Shown: positions 47,722 to 57,165 of the stretch, piece after piece | How the letters are laid out: each line of letters opens with the position of its first letter | Numbering within the stretch: position 1 is the stretch's first letter | NCBI RefSeq assembly: GCF_002355215.1 | Contig: NZ_AP014612.1 | Coordinates: 1,054,001-1,118,000 of the forward strand | Length of the DNA stretch: 64,000 nucleotides | Direction: 5' to 3' | From: Streptococcus troglodytae | GTDB lineage: Bacteria > Bacillota > Bacilli > Lactobacillales > Streptococcaceae | Notes under the pieces: model-generated | The model's input: only the letters and a program-made list of their open reading frames with translations | The model's database searches: none | Told to the model about the DNA's origin: nothing | Program-made: the position numbers and the translations under genes

Positions 47722-48344
47722 TTCCTTTGCATACTTACGGAGTGTTTTTTATTTTCAGCAGATAGTACAAGCACCTCTTCCTGATTCTCACCACTATTCT
47801 CTGCTACCTCCTCCTTATATTCTTCCAGAACAATACTGACGTTAGTTCCTCCGGCTCCAAATCCATTCACAAGGGCCCTTCTTAAATTATCTTCACTTTC
47901 ATTGACTCCAATTTCTGGTTGTTTCCAGTCTTCCAAAGTTCTTTGAACATAAAATGGTATATCCTCGAAATATATATTGGAATTAAGTTCTTTACAATGC
48001 AGCGTGGGTACTAACTTCCTATGCTTCATCTGTAAGAGTACTTTTGTTATACTAGCAATACCAGCTGCTGCCTCTAGGTGTCCAATATTAGATTTTACAG
48101 AACCTAAAGAGCACATTCTTTTCTCTCCAATCGAATCATTATTAAATGCCTTCACTAGACCTGCAACTTCTATCGGATCTCCAAGTTTTGTTCCTGTTCC
48201 ATGCCCTTCAACATAGTTAATCATACTGGATTTAAGATTAGCATTTTTCAATGCATTCTGAACAACCTGTGCTTGTGCATTCGGATTAGGGACTGTATAA
48301 CCATTCATACTTCCATCATGATTTATAGCAGTTCCTTTTATCAC
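47703..48344 (-). CDS. PKS-A fragment: C-terminal part of KS3
   Basis: It contains GHGTGTKLGD (near residue 50) and SNIGHLEAAAG (near 85), then GAGGTNVSIVLEE and the start of the flanking domain. With the Cys on the upstream fragment, KS3 has a full triad. It joins upstream through an A6 run near 48370. Confidence 0.85.
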   Translation of the reverse strand: MIKGTAINHDGSMNGYTVPNPNAQAQVVQNALKNANLKSSMINYVEGHGTGTKLGDPIEVAGLVKAFNNDSIGEKRMCSLGSVKSNIGHLEAAAGIASITKVLLQMKHRKLVPTLHCKELNSNIYFEDIPFYVQRTLEDWKQPEIGVNESEDNLRRALVNGFGAGGTNVSIVLEEYKEEVAENSGENQEEVLVLSAENKKHSVSMQRKWQDTL

Positions 48345-51300
48345 TGCATAAATTCTGTCATGGTCTTTTTTGCATCAGAAAGTCGCTTTAATACAATAGC
48401 ACCGACACCTTCTCCCGGAACAAAACCATCAGCATTATCTCCATACGAATGGCATTTTCCTGTTGGGGATAGCATCCTCATCTGACATAACTGGATATAC
48501 TTGATTGGATGTAAATACAAATTCACTCCACCGACAATTGCCATTTCACTTTCGTTTTTAAGTAAGCTTTCACAAGCAAGATGCACTGCTGTCAACGATG
48601 ATGAGCAAGCTGTATCAACCGTCAAGCTTGGTCCGCTAAAGTCAAATAGATAGGAAACTCTGTTAGCAATCGACCAGTAAAATGTATTTGGTACTACATA
48701 CGTATTGTTTTTCAAACCACTTGGTCCCCAGAGACTGTAAGTATTCGTAGTTGCTCCAACAAACACACCTATATTTGTGCCACCATTAGCATTTGTATAT
48801 GTATTCAATCTTTCTTTGTTAATTCCTGCATCTTCCAAGGCTCTGTAAACTTCTTCAATAAATATCCTTTCTTGTGGATCCATTGACTCTGCTTCCTTTG
48901 GGGATATTCCAAAGAATAACGGATCGAATTTGTCTACATCTTTGATAAATCCTCCCCATTTACTATACATCTTACCTTCTAAAGCCATATCCAAGTGCTC
49001 ATCGTAATAATCCTCTATAGTCCATCTACTCTTTGGTATCTCAGAGATACAATCTCTCTCTTCCAATAAATTATCCCAATATTGTTCTACATTTTCTGCC
49101 ATTGCATATTGTCCACTTACGCCGATAATAGCAATTTCTTCACACTTCATATTACTGCTCTTTTTGAAATCTGGAATCTCACTTTCACTACGAGTGCTCA
49201 TTAAATCTTTTCCTTTGGTTTTAATAAGATATTTTACAAGTTCTGAAATTGTAGAACATTCATATAGTAAAGTTTTAGACAGCTTCCCAAATTTCTTTTC
49301 TGAAAGTTCATTAAAATGATTTATCATTATAGAATCAACACCATAATCTCTAAAACTTACTTCTGAATTTATTTGATTTACTGGAATTTCTAAAATTGCT
49401 GAAAATATATTTTTTACCTCGTTTTCAACAAAATCATTTATATTATGGTTTGAACTGGTACACTTACTCCCAAGTACTTCATTCACCTCTTGTTGTAAAT
49501 TAAAACTAATCTCATGTTCGTTTTCTATATTAGTTACACTACATGTTACAAGTTCTGTTTGTAATAGAGTTTCTAGCGAGTCTAGACCAGCTTCCATTGT
49601 AATCCCTTTTCCCGTCACCTTTGCTATTGACTCTAGCTGATCCTTACTGATTTTCATACCTCCCTCTAGCCAGAATGGCCAGGCGATTGAAATAGTATGT
49701 CCTCTTCTTCTCTCTCTCTTACATAATTCATTACGATAATTTGCAAAATGATTCAAAAATGAGTTCGCATAAGCATAATCACATTGTCCAGCATTTCCCA
49801 CTTCCCCAACCAGAGAAGAAAACATGACAAAGAAATCTAACGGTTCATCTTTTAATACTTCATCAAGATAAATGGCCCCTTTTATCTTTGGTGCAATTAC
49901 TTTTTCCATTTCATCAATACGTTTTTGACTAAAGTATTGATCATTAACAATACCCGCGCAATGAATTAAACCCGATATACTTCCATACTTAGATTTTACA
50001 TTGTTTAACAGCGATTTGATACTATCTTTCTTTGTAACATCTACCTGAAAATATGTCACTTGTGACCCTTTATTTCTCAATAATATCAACTGTTCTTGTT
50101 TTTGAGTATCAAGCTCTGATCTTCCAACCAATATTACAGTTGCATGTACACTAGAAACAATTCTATTTGCAATCCGATAACCTAATCCACCGAATCCACC
50201 AGTAATTAGATAAACCCCGCCGTCTCTATAAACTTTTTTATTCTTAGTAACAAGAGAGGGGTGTATTCTATCCATTTTACGAATTAGACGAGATCCATTC
50301 TGATATGCTACTTCATAATGCCAGTCCATTAAACACTCTTGAACTATGGTTTTACAGTTATAATCCTCTTTATTATATTTTACAACTTTCATATGAATTC
50401 CTGGTTCCTCTTTTCCAAGAGATTTCATAAAACCGGATACTGCTCCTTTAAAGGATAATTCACTATTATTATCACTAAGATAATTATATGTAAAATATAT
50501 TTTATGGTCCTTGTAAATTGATACAAACTTCTTAAATACTGTAAACAAGCTCTTCCAGTCTGTACTTTCCGGTTTTTCCACATGACTGTAACCATCTTCA
50601 CAATAAATAATAACTTCCGGAATAAAAGCACTTCGATCAAGCCAATCAATTAGTTCCAACCAGCACGTTTCTTCATCCACTTTTAGTAGATATAAATAAT
50701 CCCTTACTTTTTGAACATAAGGATTAAATGTTACCAATACTACACTACCCTTTAACTCATTTTTCTCAATGTATGTAATCCAGTCACTTTCATTTTCACA
50801 AAAGATAATTGTTCTTTTATTTAATTTCATTTCAGATTTATCCTGATATTGACTCGGTACCATTTTTCCACTGTAATAACAAATCTTACAATCTTTATCA
50901 ACCGTTCTTGTATCTATCCTCAATTCTTTCTTCGGTACCCAATATGATTTTTTCTGAAATGGATATGAAGGCAATGAAATTCGGCATGCATCTGATAAAC
51001 CATCCCAATTAATTGTCTGACCTGTTACCCATGCATTTGCTATCATTGAATACGTTGCTTCTTTGCTGTTTATTACAACTTTATTATCCTGACCTTTATT
51101 ACTTACTACACCTGTATACGTATCATTTCCTGCCTTATTATTTTGACAATAATATTCTAGTTTCCGAATGAGATCCTGCATATCTTTAGCAATGATGGCA
51201 AGTCTCACTTCCATTGCTTCTCTTCCCACAATAAGGGAATACGAGATATTGTTCAAATTTAATTTCTTCGCTTTATTTTCCTTTAAATAATCATATAAGC

Positions 51301-51685
51301 TTTTTGCATACTCATTTAATGCTTTATTACTTTTTGCAGATAAAATTATGATTTTTTCCTTATCTAGTTGATCATTTGTTTCCTTATTATCAATATATTC
51401 CTCCAGAACCACGTGACTATTAGTACCACCAAACCCGAAAGAACTTACACCTGCTCTATATGGGAGAATGACGCCACTTTCGTCAATATTATGTTGCCAG
51501 TTCCTTGAATCATTTACAAAATAGAACGGAGAATTTTCAATATTAATATACTTATTTTGATTTTTTAAATGTAGACCTTTTACCATCTTTCCATACTTCA
51601 TCATCATAAGAATTTTAATGACTCCTGCTATTCCGGATGCTGATTCAAGATGCCCAATGTTGGTTTTACTGATCCTATTCCACAA
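48341..51685 (-). CDS. PKS-A fragment: end of KS2, KR2, ACP2 and first part of KS3
   Basis: Residues 1-110 complete KS2 (TNIGHLESASG). The linker leads directly to a KR with no DH: ITGGFGGLG near 500, Asp in GIVNDQYF (D-hydroxyl type), Lys in APKIKG, MFSSLVGE and CDYAYAN. ACP2 has serine in DYGVDSIMINHF near 775. KS3 starts near 850, with Cys in DTACSSSLTA. Module 2 should leave a beta-hydroxyl, in line with the KS3 sequence class. The last 9 residues are out-of-frame. Confidence 0.9.
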   Translation of the reverse strand: MWNRISKTNIGHLESASGIAGVIKILMMMKYGKMVKGLHLKNQNKYINIENSPFYFVNDSRNWQHNIDESGVILPYRAGVSSFGFGGTNSHVVLEEYIDNKETNDQLDKEKIIILSAKSNKALNEYAKSLYDYLKENKAKKLNLNNISYSLIVGREAMEVRLAIIAKDMQDLIRKLEYYCQNNKAGNDTYTGVVSNKGQDNKVVINSKEATYSMIANAWVTGQTINWDGLSDACRISLPSYPFQKKSYWVPKKELRIDTRTVDKDCKICYYSGKMVPSQYQDKSEMKLNKRTIIFCENESDWITYIEKNELKGSVVLVTFNPYVQKVRDYLYLLKVDEETCWLELIDWLDRSAFIPEVIIYCEDGYSHVEKPESTDWKSLFTVFKKFVSIYKDHKIYFTYNYLSDNNSELSFKGAVSGFMKSLGKEEPGIHMKVVKYNKEDYNCKTIVQECLMDWHYEVAYQNGSRLIRKMDRIHPSLVTKNKKVYRDGGVYLITGGFGGLGYRIANRIVSSVHATVILVGRSELDTQKQEQLILLRNKGSQVTYFQVDVTKKDSIKSLLNNVKSKYGSISGLIHCAGIVNDQYFSQKRIDEMEKVIAPKIKGAIYLDEVLKDEPLDFFVMFSSLVGEVGNAGQCDYAYANSFLNHFANYRNELCKRERRRGHTISIAWPFWLEGGMKISKDQLESIAKVTGKGITMEAGLDSLETLLQTELVTCSVTNIENEHEISFNLQQEVNEVLGSKCTSSNHNINDFVENEVKNIFSAILEIPVNQINSEVSFRDYGVDSIMINHFNELSEKKFGKLSKTLLYECSTISELVKYLIKTKGKDLMSTRSESEIPDFKKSSNMKCEEIAIIGVSGQYAMAENVEQYWDNLLEERDCISEIPKSRWTIEDYYDEHLDMALEGKMYSKWGGFIKDVDKFDPLFFGISPKEAESMDPQERIFIEEVYRALEDAGINKERLNTYTNANGGTNIGVFVGATTNTYSLWGPSGLKNNTYVVPNTFYWSIANRVSYLFDFSGPSLTVDTACSSSLTAVHLACESLLKNESEMAIVGGVNLYLHPIKYIQLCQMRMLSPTGKCHSYGDNADGFVPGEGVGAIVLKRLSDAKKTMTEFMQ

Positions 51686-53238
51686 TAATTTGTTTTGCTA
51701 TACTTTCCATCTTCAAATGCTTTCTTTAATGATTCTATTTCTATTGGATCTCCTAAACTGGTTCCGGTACCGTGCGCTTCAATATAGGAAACTGTCGAGA
51801 TGTCCACATTTGCTCTCTTATACGCCTTTTTAATTACGGCTGTCTGAGCTTTCACATTAGGGGCAGTCAGAGAATTAGCATATCCACCATGATTAACCGC
51901 TACTCCTTTAATAACCCCATATATATTATCATTATCCTCTACTGCCTTCTTAAGTGGTTTTAGCAGAACAACACCTACTCCCTCACCTCTTACATAACCA
52001 TCCGCGCTATCATCAAATGTTTTACATTTTCCTTCTTTTGAAAGCATGCCTGCATTGCCAAATGCAATATAGTTTCGTGGAGTACAATTCACATTTACAC
52101 CTGCAACAAATGCTAGAGAACAATCTCCCGACTTCATAGCATTAACTGCCTGATACATTGCCACTAACGAGCTGGAACATGCTGTATCTATTGCAATACT
52201 TGGTCCATGTATATTAAGTAGATAAGATACTCGATTTGGTAATATTGAAAAATAAGTACCTGTTGAAGTATAAGCATCAAATTTGATATCCTGCTCAATA
52301 AGCAACTGGTTATAATCGCTATTACACACTCCAACAAACATCCCAGTATCAGTTTCCTCTATATCCGATATCTTGTAATCTGCATCCTCAAGGGTATGCC
52401 ACACCTCTTCAAGAAGTAACCTCTGTTGTGGATCCATTAATGAAGCTTCATGTGGAGATATTTTAAAGAACTCAGCATCGAATTGGTTGATATCCTTCAG
52501 AAATCCTCCCCATTTAGAGTATGTCTTATTTTTATCTGTAAGTGGATCCCCTTCTAATTCCTTCCAATTCCATCGCTCCTTTGGAATTTCTACAACGGAA
52601 TCTACTCCTTTCAAAAGATTTTCATAAAATTCCTCTACATTTGATGCTTTCGGAAATCTTGCACTTACACCAATAATCGCAATATCATTTTCATAATCAT
52701 TGCTTTCAAATGTACTTTCACTATTACTTTTAACAGAGGCTGACTTTTCATCTATGTATTTTACTACCTCATCTAATGTCCTATGCTGCTCAAACTCTTT
52801 CTCATTCATCCACATATTATATTGAATATTTATACTTTCAGCAAATTGTTTAAATAACACTGGATCCATACCAAATTCTATTAAATCTGTACTGCCATCT
52901 ATTTCAGTTTCTTCTACTTTCAGAATATTGGAAAGAATTTTACTTACTACTTTATATATATCGCTAGATTTCCTTTGAGGTTCCTCAACCAACATAATTG
53001 TCGATAGATCAAAATTATCTTTTAAATATTCTGACAATTCTACGATTGTACTATATTCGTAGAAAATAGTCGGACTAATTGAAGCATGAAGTAACTCACT
53101 AATCCGTTCCGAAAAATTAGACAACATGATTGATTCTAATCCATACTCTCTTAAATCTGTATGATCATCAAGTTCGTCCTGCGATACTTGAATTACATCT
53201 GCTAATAAGGAGAGTAATTTCAGCTTTAATAATTCCAT
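51628..53238 (-). CDS. PKS-A fragment: ACP1, dead carrier domain and first part of KS2
   Basis: ACP1 has serine in EYGLESIMLSNF (residue 36). A second carrier fold follows at about 95-165 with the site EFGMDPVLFKQF, Pro for Ser, so only the first can carry the chain. KS2 begins near 185 with Cys in DTACSSSLVA and HGTGTSLGD and resembles KS7. The end is out-of-frame; one A added near 51670 restores the last His motif. Confidence 0.88.
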   Translation of the reverse strand: MELLKLKLLSLLADVIQVSQDELDDHTDLREYGLESIMLSNFSERISELLHASISPTIFYEYSTIVELSEYLKDNFDLSTIMLVEEPQRKSSDIYKVVSKILSNILKVEETEIDGSTDLIEFGMDPVLFKQFAESINIQYNMWMNEKEFEQHRTLDEVVKYIDEKSASVKSNSESTFESNDYENDIAIIGVSARFPKASNVEEFYENLLKGVDSVVEIPKERWNWKELEGDPLTDKNKTYSKWGGFLKDINQFDAEFFKISPHEASLMDPQQRLLLEEVWHTLEDADYKISDIEETDTGMFVGVCNSDYNQLLIEQDIKFDAYTSTGTYFSILPNRVSYLLNIHGPSIAIDTACSSSLVAMYQAVNAMKSGDCSLAFVAGVNVNCTPRNYIAFGNAGMLSKEGKCKTFDDSADGYVRGEGVGVVLLKPLKKAVEDNDNIYGVIKGVAVNHGGYANSLTAPNVKAQTAVIKKAYKRANVDISTVSYIEAHGTGTSLGDPIEIESLKKAFEDGKYSKTNYCGIGSVKPTLGILNQHPE

Positions 53239-53541
53239 AATCTTATTTTCAGCTTTCTTTATTTGTTTTCTTCATCCTTTTCTATCTTATCAAGCTCTTC
53301 AGCATGAATTGTGTTGTCAAATGCATCTGAATTATCTGATACAATATATTGCCCACTATCTTGCTTCATAATTGTTTCTAACCCTTTCATTGCAGCTTTA
53401 TCATCAATTGTACCAAACCTCTTTTGAAATTTTGTTCAATTGACTTAGCTCTTCCCATTCCACCGTTCGTCCATAATGTCCAGTTAATTCCTATAGACTT
53501 TCCATGAAACTTGTTCTTTTGACGATATTGGATCAATGCAT

Positions 53542-54414
53542 CTAAAAACTATTTGCTGCAGCATAATCTGCCTGTCCAGAATTACCCACAATTGATACAA
53601 TAGATGAAAATACAATAAAGAAATCTAATGCTTCGTCCTTTGTCAGTTCATTTAAATAATATGCACCTAATATTTTGGGTGAAAGAACCTTCTTAAATGA
53701 ATCTAACTGTTTATTTATTAAATATTGATCCTCTACAATTCCAGCCGCGTGAATAATACCATGGATACTTCCATACTCCTGTTTAATCTCATCTATACAG
53801 TTTTTAATGCTAGAATAATCTGATATATTGCAGGAATAATACTCTATCTTGCTTTCTCTAATTAAACAATCTGCTATATCATTTAGTTCTTCTCTTTTCT
53901 TCCGTCCAATGACGATGATATGGGAATTGGTATTTTTCGTAATCTTGCTAATAATTTTACGTCCTATCCCTCCCATACCACCAACAATAATATATTGCTT
54001 GTTATCCTCAAAAACAGTTTTTTCACATTCAGACTTTATCTCTTTAGATTGCACCTTCTGTACAAAACGTGATCCATTACGGTACCCTATTAGTAATTTC
54101 TGGTTGTTTGACATCTCAGTTTTCAATAAAGAAATTATATACTTTTGCTCCATTGAAGTTTCATCTAAGTCAATTATTTTCATGCAATAACGATTCATCT
54201 CTTTCATTAAACTACGGGAGAAACCGTTTAATGCACCATATGCATAATTAATACCTTTATCCTGTTCAACAATAGCATAACAATCTTTTGTAACAGACAT
54301 AATTCTTATTTTTGCCTTGTCTAATTTTAGAAGAGATCCCTTGAATATTTTATATAAAGCCACAACTCCGTTTTCAATTTCTTGTTCAATTCCACTTTCT
54401 TTAACAGAATTCAA
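53542..54414 (-). CDS. PKS-A fragment: ketoreductase KR1
   Basis: The structural half (upstream to 54575 in the repaired frame) is followed by the catalytic KR: VGGMGGIG near residue 145, Asp in GIVEDQYL (D type), Lys in SPKILG, VFSSIVSI and ADYAAAN. The KR tail (INWTLWTNGGM) and the linker to ACP1 follow after three more repairs near 53550, 53435 and 53265. Confidence 0.87.
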   Translation of the reverse strand: MNSVKESGIEQEIENGVVALYKIFKGSLLKLDKAKIRIMSVTKDCYAIVEQDKGINYAYGALNGFSRSLMKEMNRYCMKIIDLDETSMEQKYIISLLKTEMSNNQKLLIGYRNGSRFVQKVQSKEIKSECEKTVFEDNKQYIIVGGMGGIGRKIISKITKNTNSHIIVIGRKKREELNDIADCLIRESKIEYYSCNISDYSSIKNCIDEIKQEYGSIHGIIHAAGIVEDQYLINKQLDSFKKVLSPKILGAYYLNELTKDEALDFFIVFSSIVSIVGNSGQADYAAANSF

Positions 54415-54569
54415 TGACCATAAGTAATAAATATCATAACTTTTACTTTGATTCTGTTTGTTAATTAAATCAAATACTTTATAATAGTCTTCTCCTTTTT
54501 TTACAACAATTATATTATTATATAATTCAGAGATTTCTTGATGGAACCTATTCGAAAACTTATCATCAT

Positions 54570-55325
54570 TTAAAAAGTAATAGCAGCGATCCCCTCTTCT
54601 TTGGTTGGCTTCATGTCAATCCATTCTTTTACCCAGACTGTTTCATAAAAATTCAACTTTTTCTCTTCTATAAAATGCTCCTCAGGCCTCTTAAACAACA
54701 TATCCCTTATCTCTAAAATCAACTCACCTTTTTCATCATACACTGATGCACTTGCCATAATATCAGATCCAAATACACGTATTTTCCCCGCATCTACATA
54801 AACATAACAAGTATTTTTAAGCTCTTTTCTCACTTTTATTTCAGATATAAGAAATGGGATTAGCAATTTTGTCACTTCCCTATTATTTTGATAGTATGTA
54901 TATAAGATACTCTGGAAAACACCATCCAAAAGATATTCACTAATTGTTTTGAATTGAGATTCTGCTCCCACCTGCAATTTATAAATATATTTTCTATTAT
55001 TAATTCCCAGTTTTTTAATGACCTGAAGACTCTTTTTATAGTCATATCCTCGTTGTAAAAAAAAGTTATAACATTCTGTTGTATCTATCTTTCTGTCATT
55101 CATTGGTATCTGAACTTGCTCCACTGATTCCATTTTCTGTACAGTTTTAAAATTGCCGGTAAATATTTTTTCTTTATCTTTTGTAATAAAAAAATTACCT
55201 TTATTCTTATCAATATTAACTATATACTCTCCTTTTCTGGCAACGTTTAGAAAAGATATACTAACCATCTCATATTGTTTTTGCCCCAGCATACTTGTTA
55301 AACAATCATGGACTATACTAACCAT
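54570..55325 (-). CDS. PKS-A fragment: dehydratase DH1
   Basis: The frame is open upstream to 55465, where the first motif reads DHKIENNNIVPG (His and Pro kept, Gly to Asn). The second motif reads EYLLDGVFQS (Asp and Gln kept). DH1 is diverged but has both catalytic residues, so with KR1 it should give a double bond in module 1. It breaks at a T5 run near 54575. Confidence 0.8.
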   Translation of the reverse strand: MVSIVHDCLTSMLGQKQYEMVSISFLNVARKGEYIVNIDKNKGNFFITKDKEKIFTGNFKTVQKMESVEQVQIPMNDRKIDTTECYNFFLQRGYDYKKSLQVIKKLGINNRKYIYKLQVGAESQFKTISEYLLDGVFQSILYTYYQNNREVTKLLIPFLISEIKVRKELKNTCYVYVDAGKIRVFGSDIMASASVYDEKGELILEIRDMLFKRPEEHFIEEKKLNFYETVWVKEWIDMKPTKEEGIAAITF

Positions 55326-55459
55326 TGCAGCTCCCGGAACAATATTATTGTTTTCTATCTTATGATCTTCTAATGCTTGATAATTGTCCTTTATATTCCA
55401 TGTATACTGAAAGATACCATTCTCTTTAACATTTACAGTAGTATCTTCTTTTACTTTAG

Positions 55460-56866
55460 TTATTTTTCTGTATTAGAAGACAACCAATAATATTTCTGAT
55501 CAAAGCAATATGTTGGAAGAGCAATCTTTTTATATTTAACTTCTGAAAATACTTTCCTCCAGTCCACATCAAATCCTTGAAGCCATGCGTATTCCAGCAT
55601 GTTCAATATATTTCCGAAGGAAATAGTTGCCAAATCAGGATCTTCTATATGTATAACAGAACATTGATCAATCCATTCCTGTAACGATGGTATTTCACTT
55701 AGATTCGTATTAAATTTCTGTAATATTTTATACTTACCATTGGATGCGTTCAGCTTTTTTTGGTGATATTTGATTCTGCTTACTATATCTTCAAAAATAA
55801 TATTCTGATTACAGATCAGATTGCTTACAGTTTGTTTTGTCAAAATTTCATCTGTAATCAAGTCTAATATTTCATAGAACTTTTCATTTTTTACAAGCCG
55901 AACTTCTTTAAGGCTCCACTTTAAATTTACCCTTCTTAACGAATTTGCCACAATTATTGCAAGTAATACTCTTTTTTTCTGTAAACTTTTCTCGTCTAAA
56001 ATATCTACTCTATTCATCAAAGCTTCTTTAATTGACTGTCCAAAAATTGTATTAAATGCCACTTCCCATTCTCCTACAAATTTTTTGAACGTATATTGAT
56101 TACAGATTAATTCTCTTCCTTTATCTAAATATGCCTCAATCTCTTCACCCATCTCAATATCTGCTACATATTGTAAATATTCCATGTTTATATTTAATGG
56201 ATAAATATATTTTCTGCTATTACTATCATAATAATTAATTCTAGGGCGACTCATTTTGCAATCATCAAATTTTTTATTGTTCGCTATACAAGCCATTGCA
56301 TCCTCTATAGAGAGTATCCCTGCATACACCATACTTAAAAGTGTCGCATTCCCACTTCCGTTGATATATTCGATTCTCATTCCATAATCAGACAGTGTTT
56401 GTAAAATTGCCAGATTCATAACCAACGAAAAACTTTTACTTGTTTTCATTCCACTTATTTTTTCAAATTCTGTAATTTTATCCGGAATCATCTTCTCTAT
56501 ATAATTCTTAACTTTCGGGAATCGTTCACAATCATTTTTCACTTCAACATATCCTATATATTCTCGATTGCGGGAAATATTAATTCCATTATTAACTTTC
56601 TTTATTTTTATATTATCCTCCAACGAATTTAAGAATTTAATGATATCTTCTTTCTTTTCTACGATTCTTCCACAACGATACTTAAAACTTTCTCTTCCTT
56701 TCAGAAGATTCAAACATAAAGTACTTAACTTTTCTGTCGCAAATTCTTCTGTATTTATATACCTCTTCCATTGTTCTAATTGCCTCTTCAAGCTTTTACT
56801 GCTCTTTGCCGATAGATTAAAAATATAAAAAACGCTTTGTTCCTCTTCTTCATTCTCTTGCTTCAA
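55460..56866 (-). CDS. PKS-A fragment: KS1 flanking region with a catalytically dead AT remnant
   Basis: This is much longer than the post-KS linkers of the other modules. Residues 145-198 align with the core of a PKS acyltransferase: a helix (SLVMNLAILQTLSDYG) before the nucleophile elbow, then AGILSIEDAMACIA after it. The elbow GHSxGE reads GSGNAT, so the serine nucleophile is absent. The fragment ends with the usual linker (YCFDQKYYW) before DH1. I infer a leftover of a cis-AT, perhaps kept as a structural or AT-docking element. Confidence 0.75.
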   Translation of the reverse strand: MKQENEEEEQSVFYIFNLSAKSSKSLKRQLEQWKRYINTEEFATEKLSTLCLNLLKGRESFKYRCGRIVEKKEDIIKFLNSLEDNIKIKKVNNGINISRNREYIGYVEVKNDCERFPKVKNYIEKMIPDKITEFEKISGMKTSKSFSLVMNLAILQTLSDYGMRIEYINGSGNATLLSMVYAGILSIEDAMACIANNKKFDDCKMSRPRINYYDSNSRKYIYPLNINMEYLQYVADIEMGEEIEAYLDKGRELICNQYTFKKFVGEWEVAFNTIFGQSIKEALMNRVDILDEKSLQKKRVLLAIIVANSLRRVNLKWSLKEVRLVKNEKFYEILDLITDEILTKQTVSNLICNQNIIFEDIVSRIKYHQKKLNASNGKYKILQKFNTNLSEIPSLQEWIDQCSVIHIEDPDLATISFGNILNMLEYAWLQGFDVDWRKVFSEVKYKKIALPTYCFDQKYYWLSSNTEK

Positions 56867-57165
56867 ATCTGGTTTTTTTCGTATTCCTCTAAAAGAATAT
56901 GTGCATTTGTTCCACCAAAACCAAAAGAACTTACACCAGCTCGACGTGGTTCTCCTTCAATTTCTTTCTTCCAGTCCATCAATTTCCATGCCGGTTCTAA
57001 TGCAAGATTATCAAAATCAATAACAGGATTAACCTGTTCCAAATTTATTGTCGGAGGGATCTCTTTATTCTGAAACATAAGAAGTACTTTTGCAACACTG
57101 GCAATCCCAGCTGCCGATTCCAGATGCCCAATATTTGTTTTTACTGATCCAATCTTACAAAATTT
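56863..57165 (-). CDS. PKS-A fragment: C-terminal part of KS1
   Basis: The open frame carries TNIGHLESAAG, the ARRGVSSFGFGGTNAH-type end of KS1, and the start of the linker. The first ATG is at 57078, but the reading continues from the upstream KS1 fragment after one A is added near 57165. It joins downstream through an A7 run near 56880. Confidence 0.8.
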   Translation of the reverse strand, partial: KFCKIGSVKTNIGHLESAAGIASVAKVLLMFQNKEIPPTINLEQVNPVIDFDNLALEPAWKLMDWKKEIEGEPRRAGVSSFGFGGTNAHILLEEYEKNQI

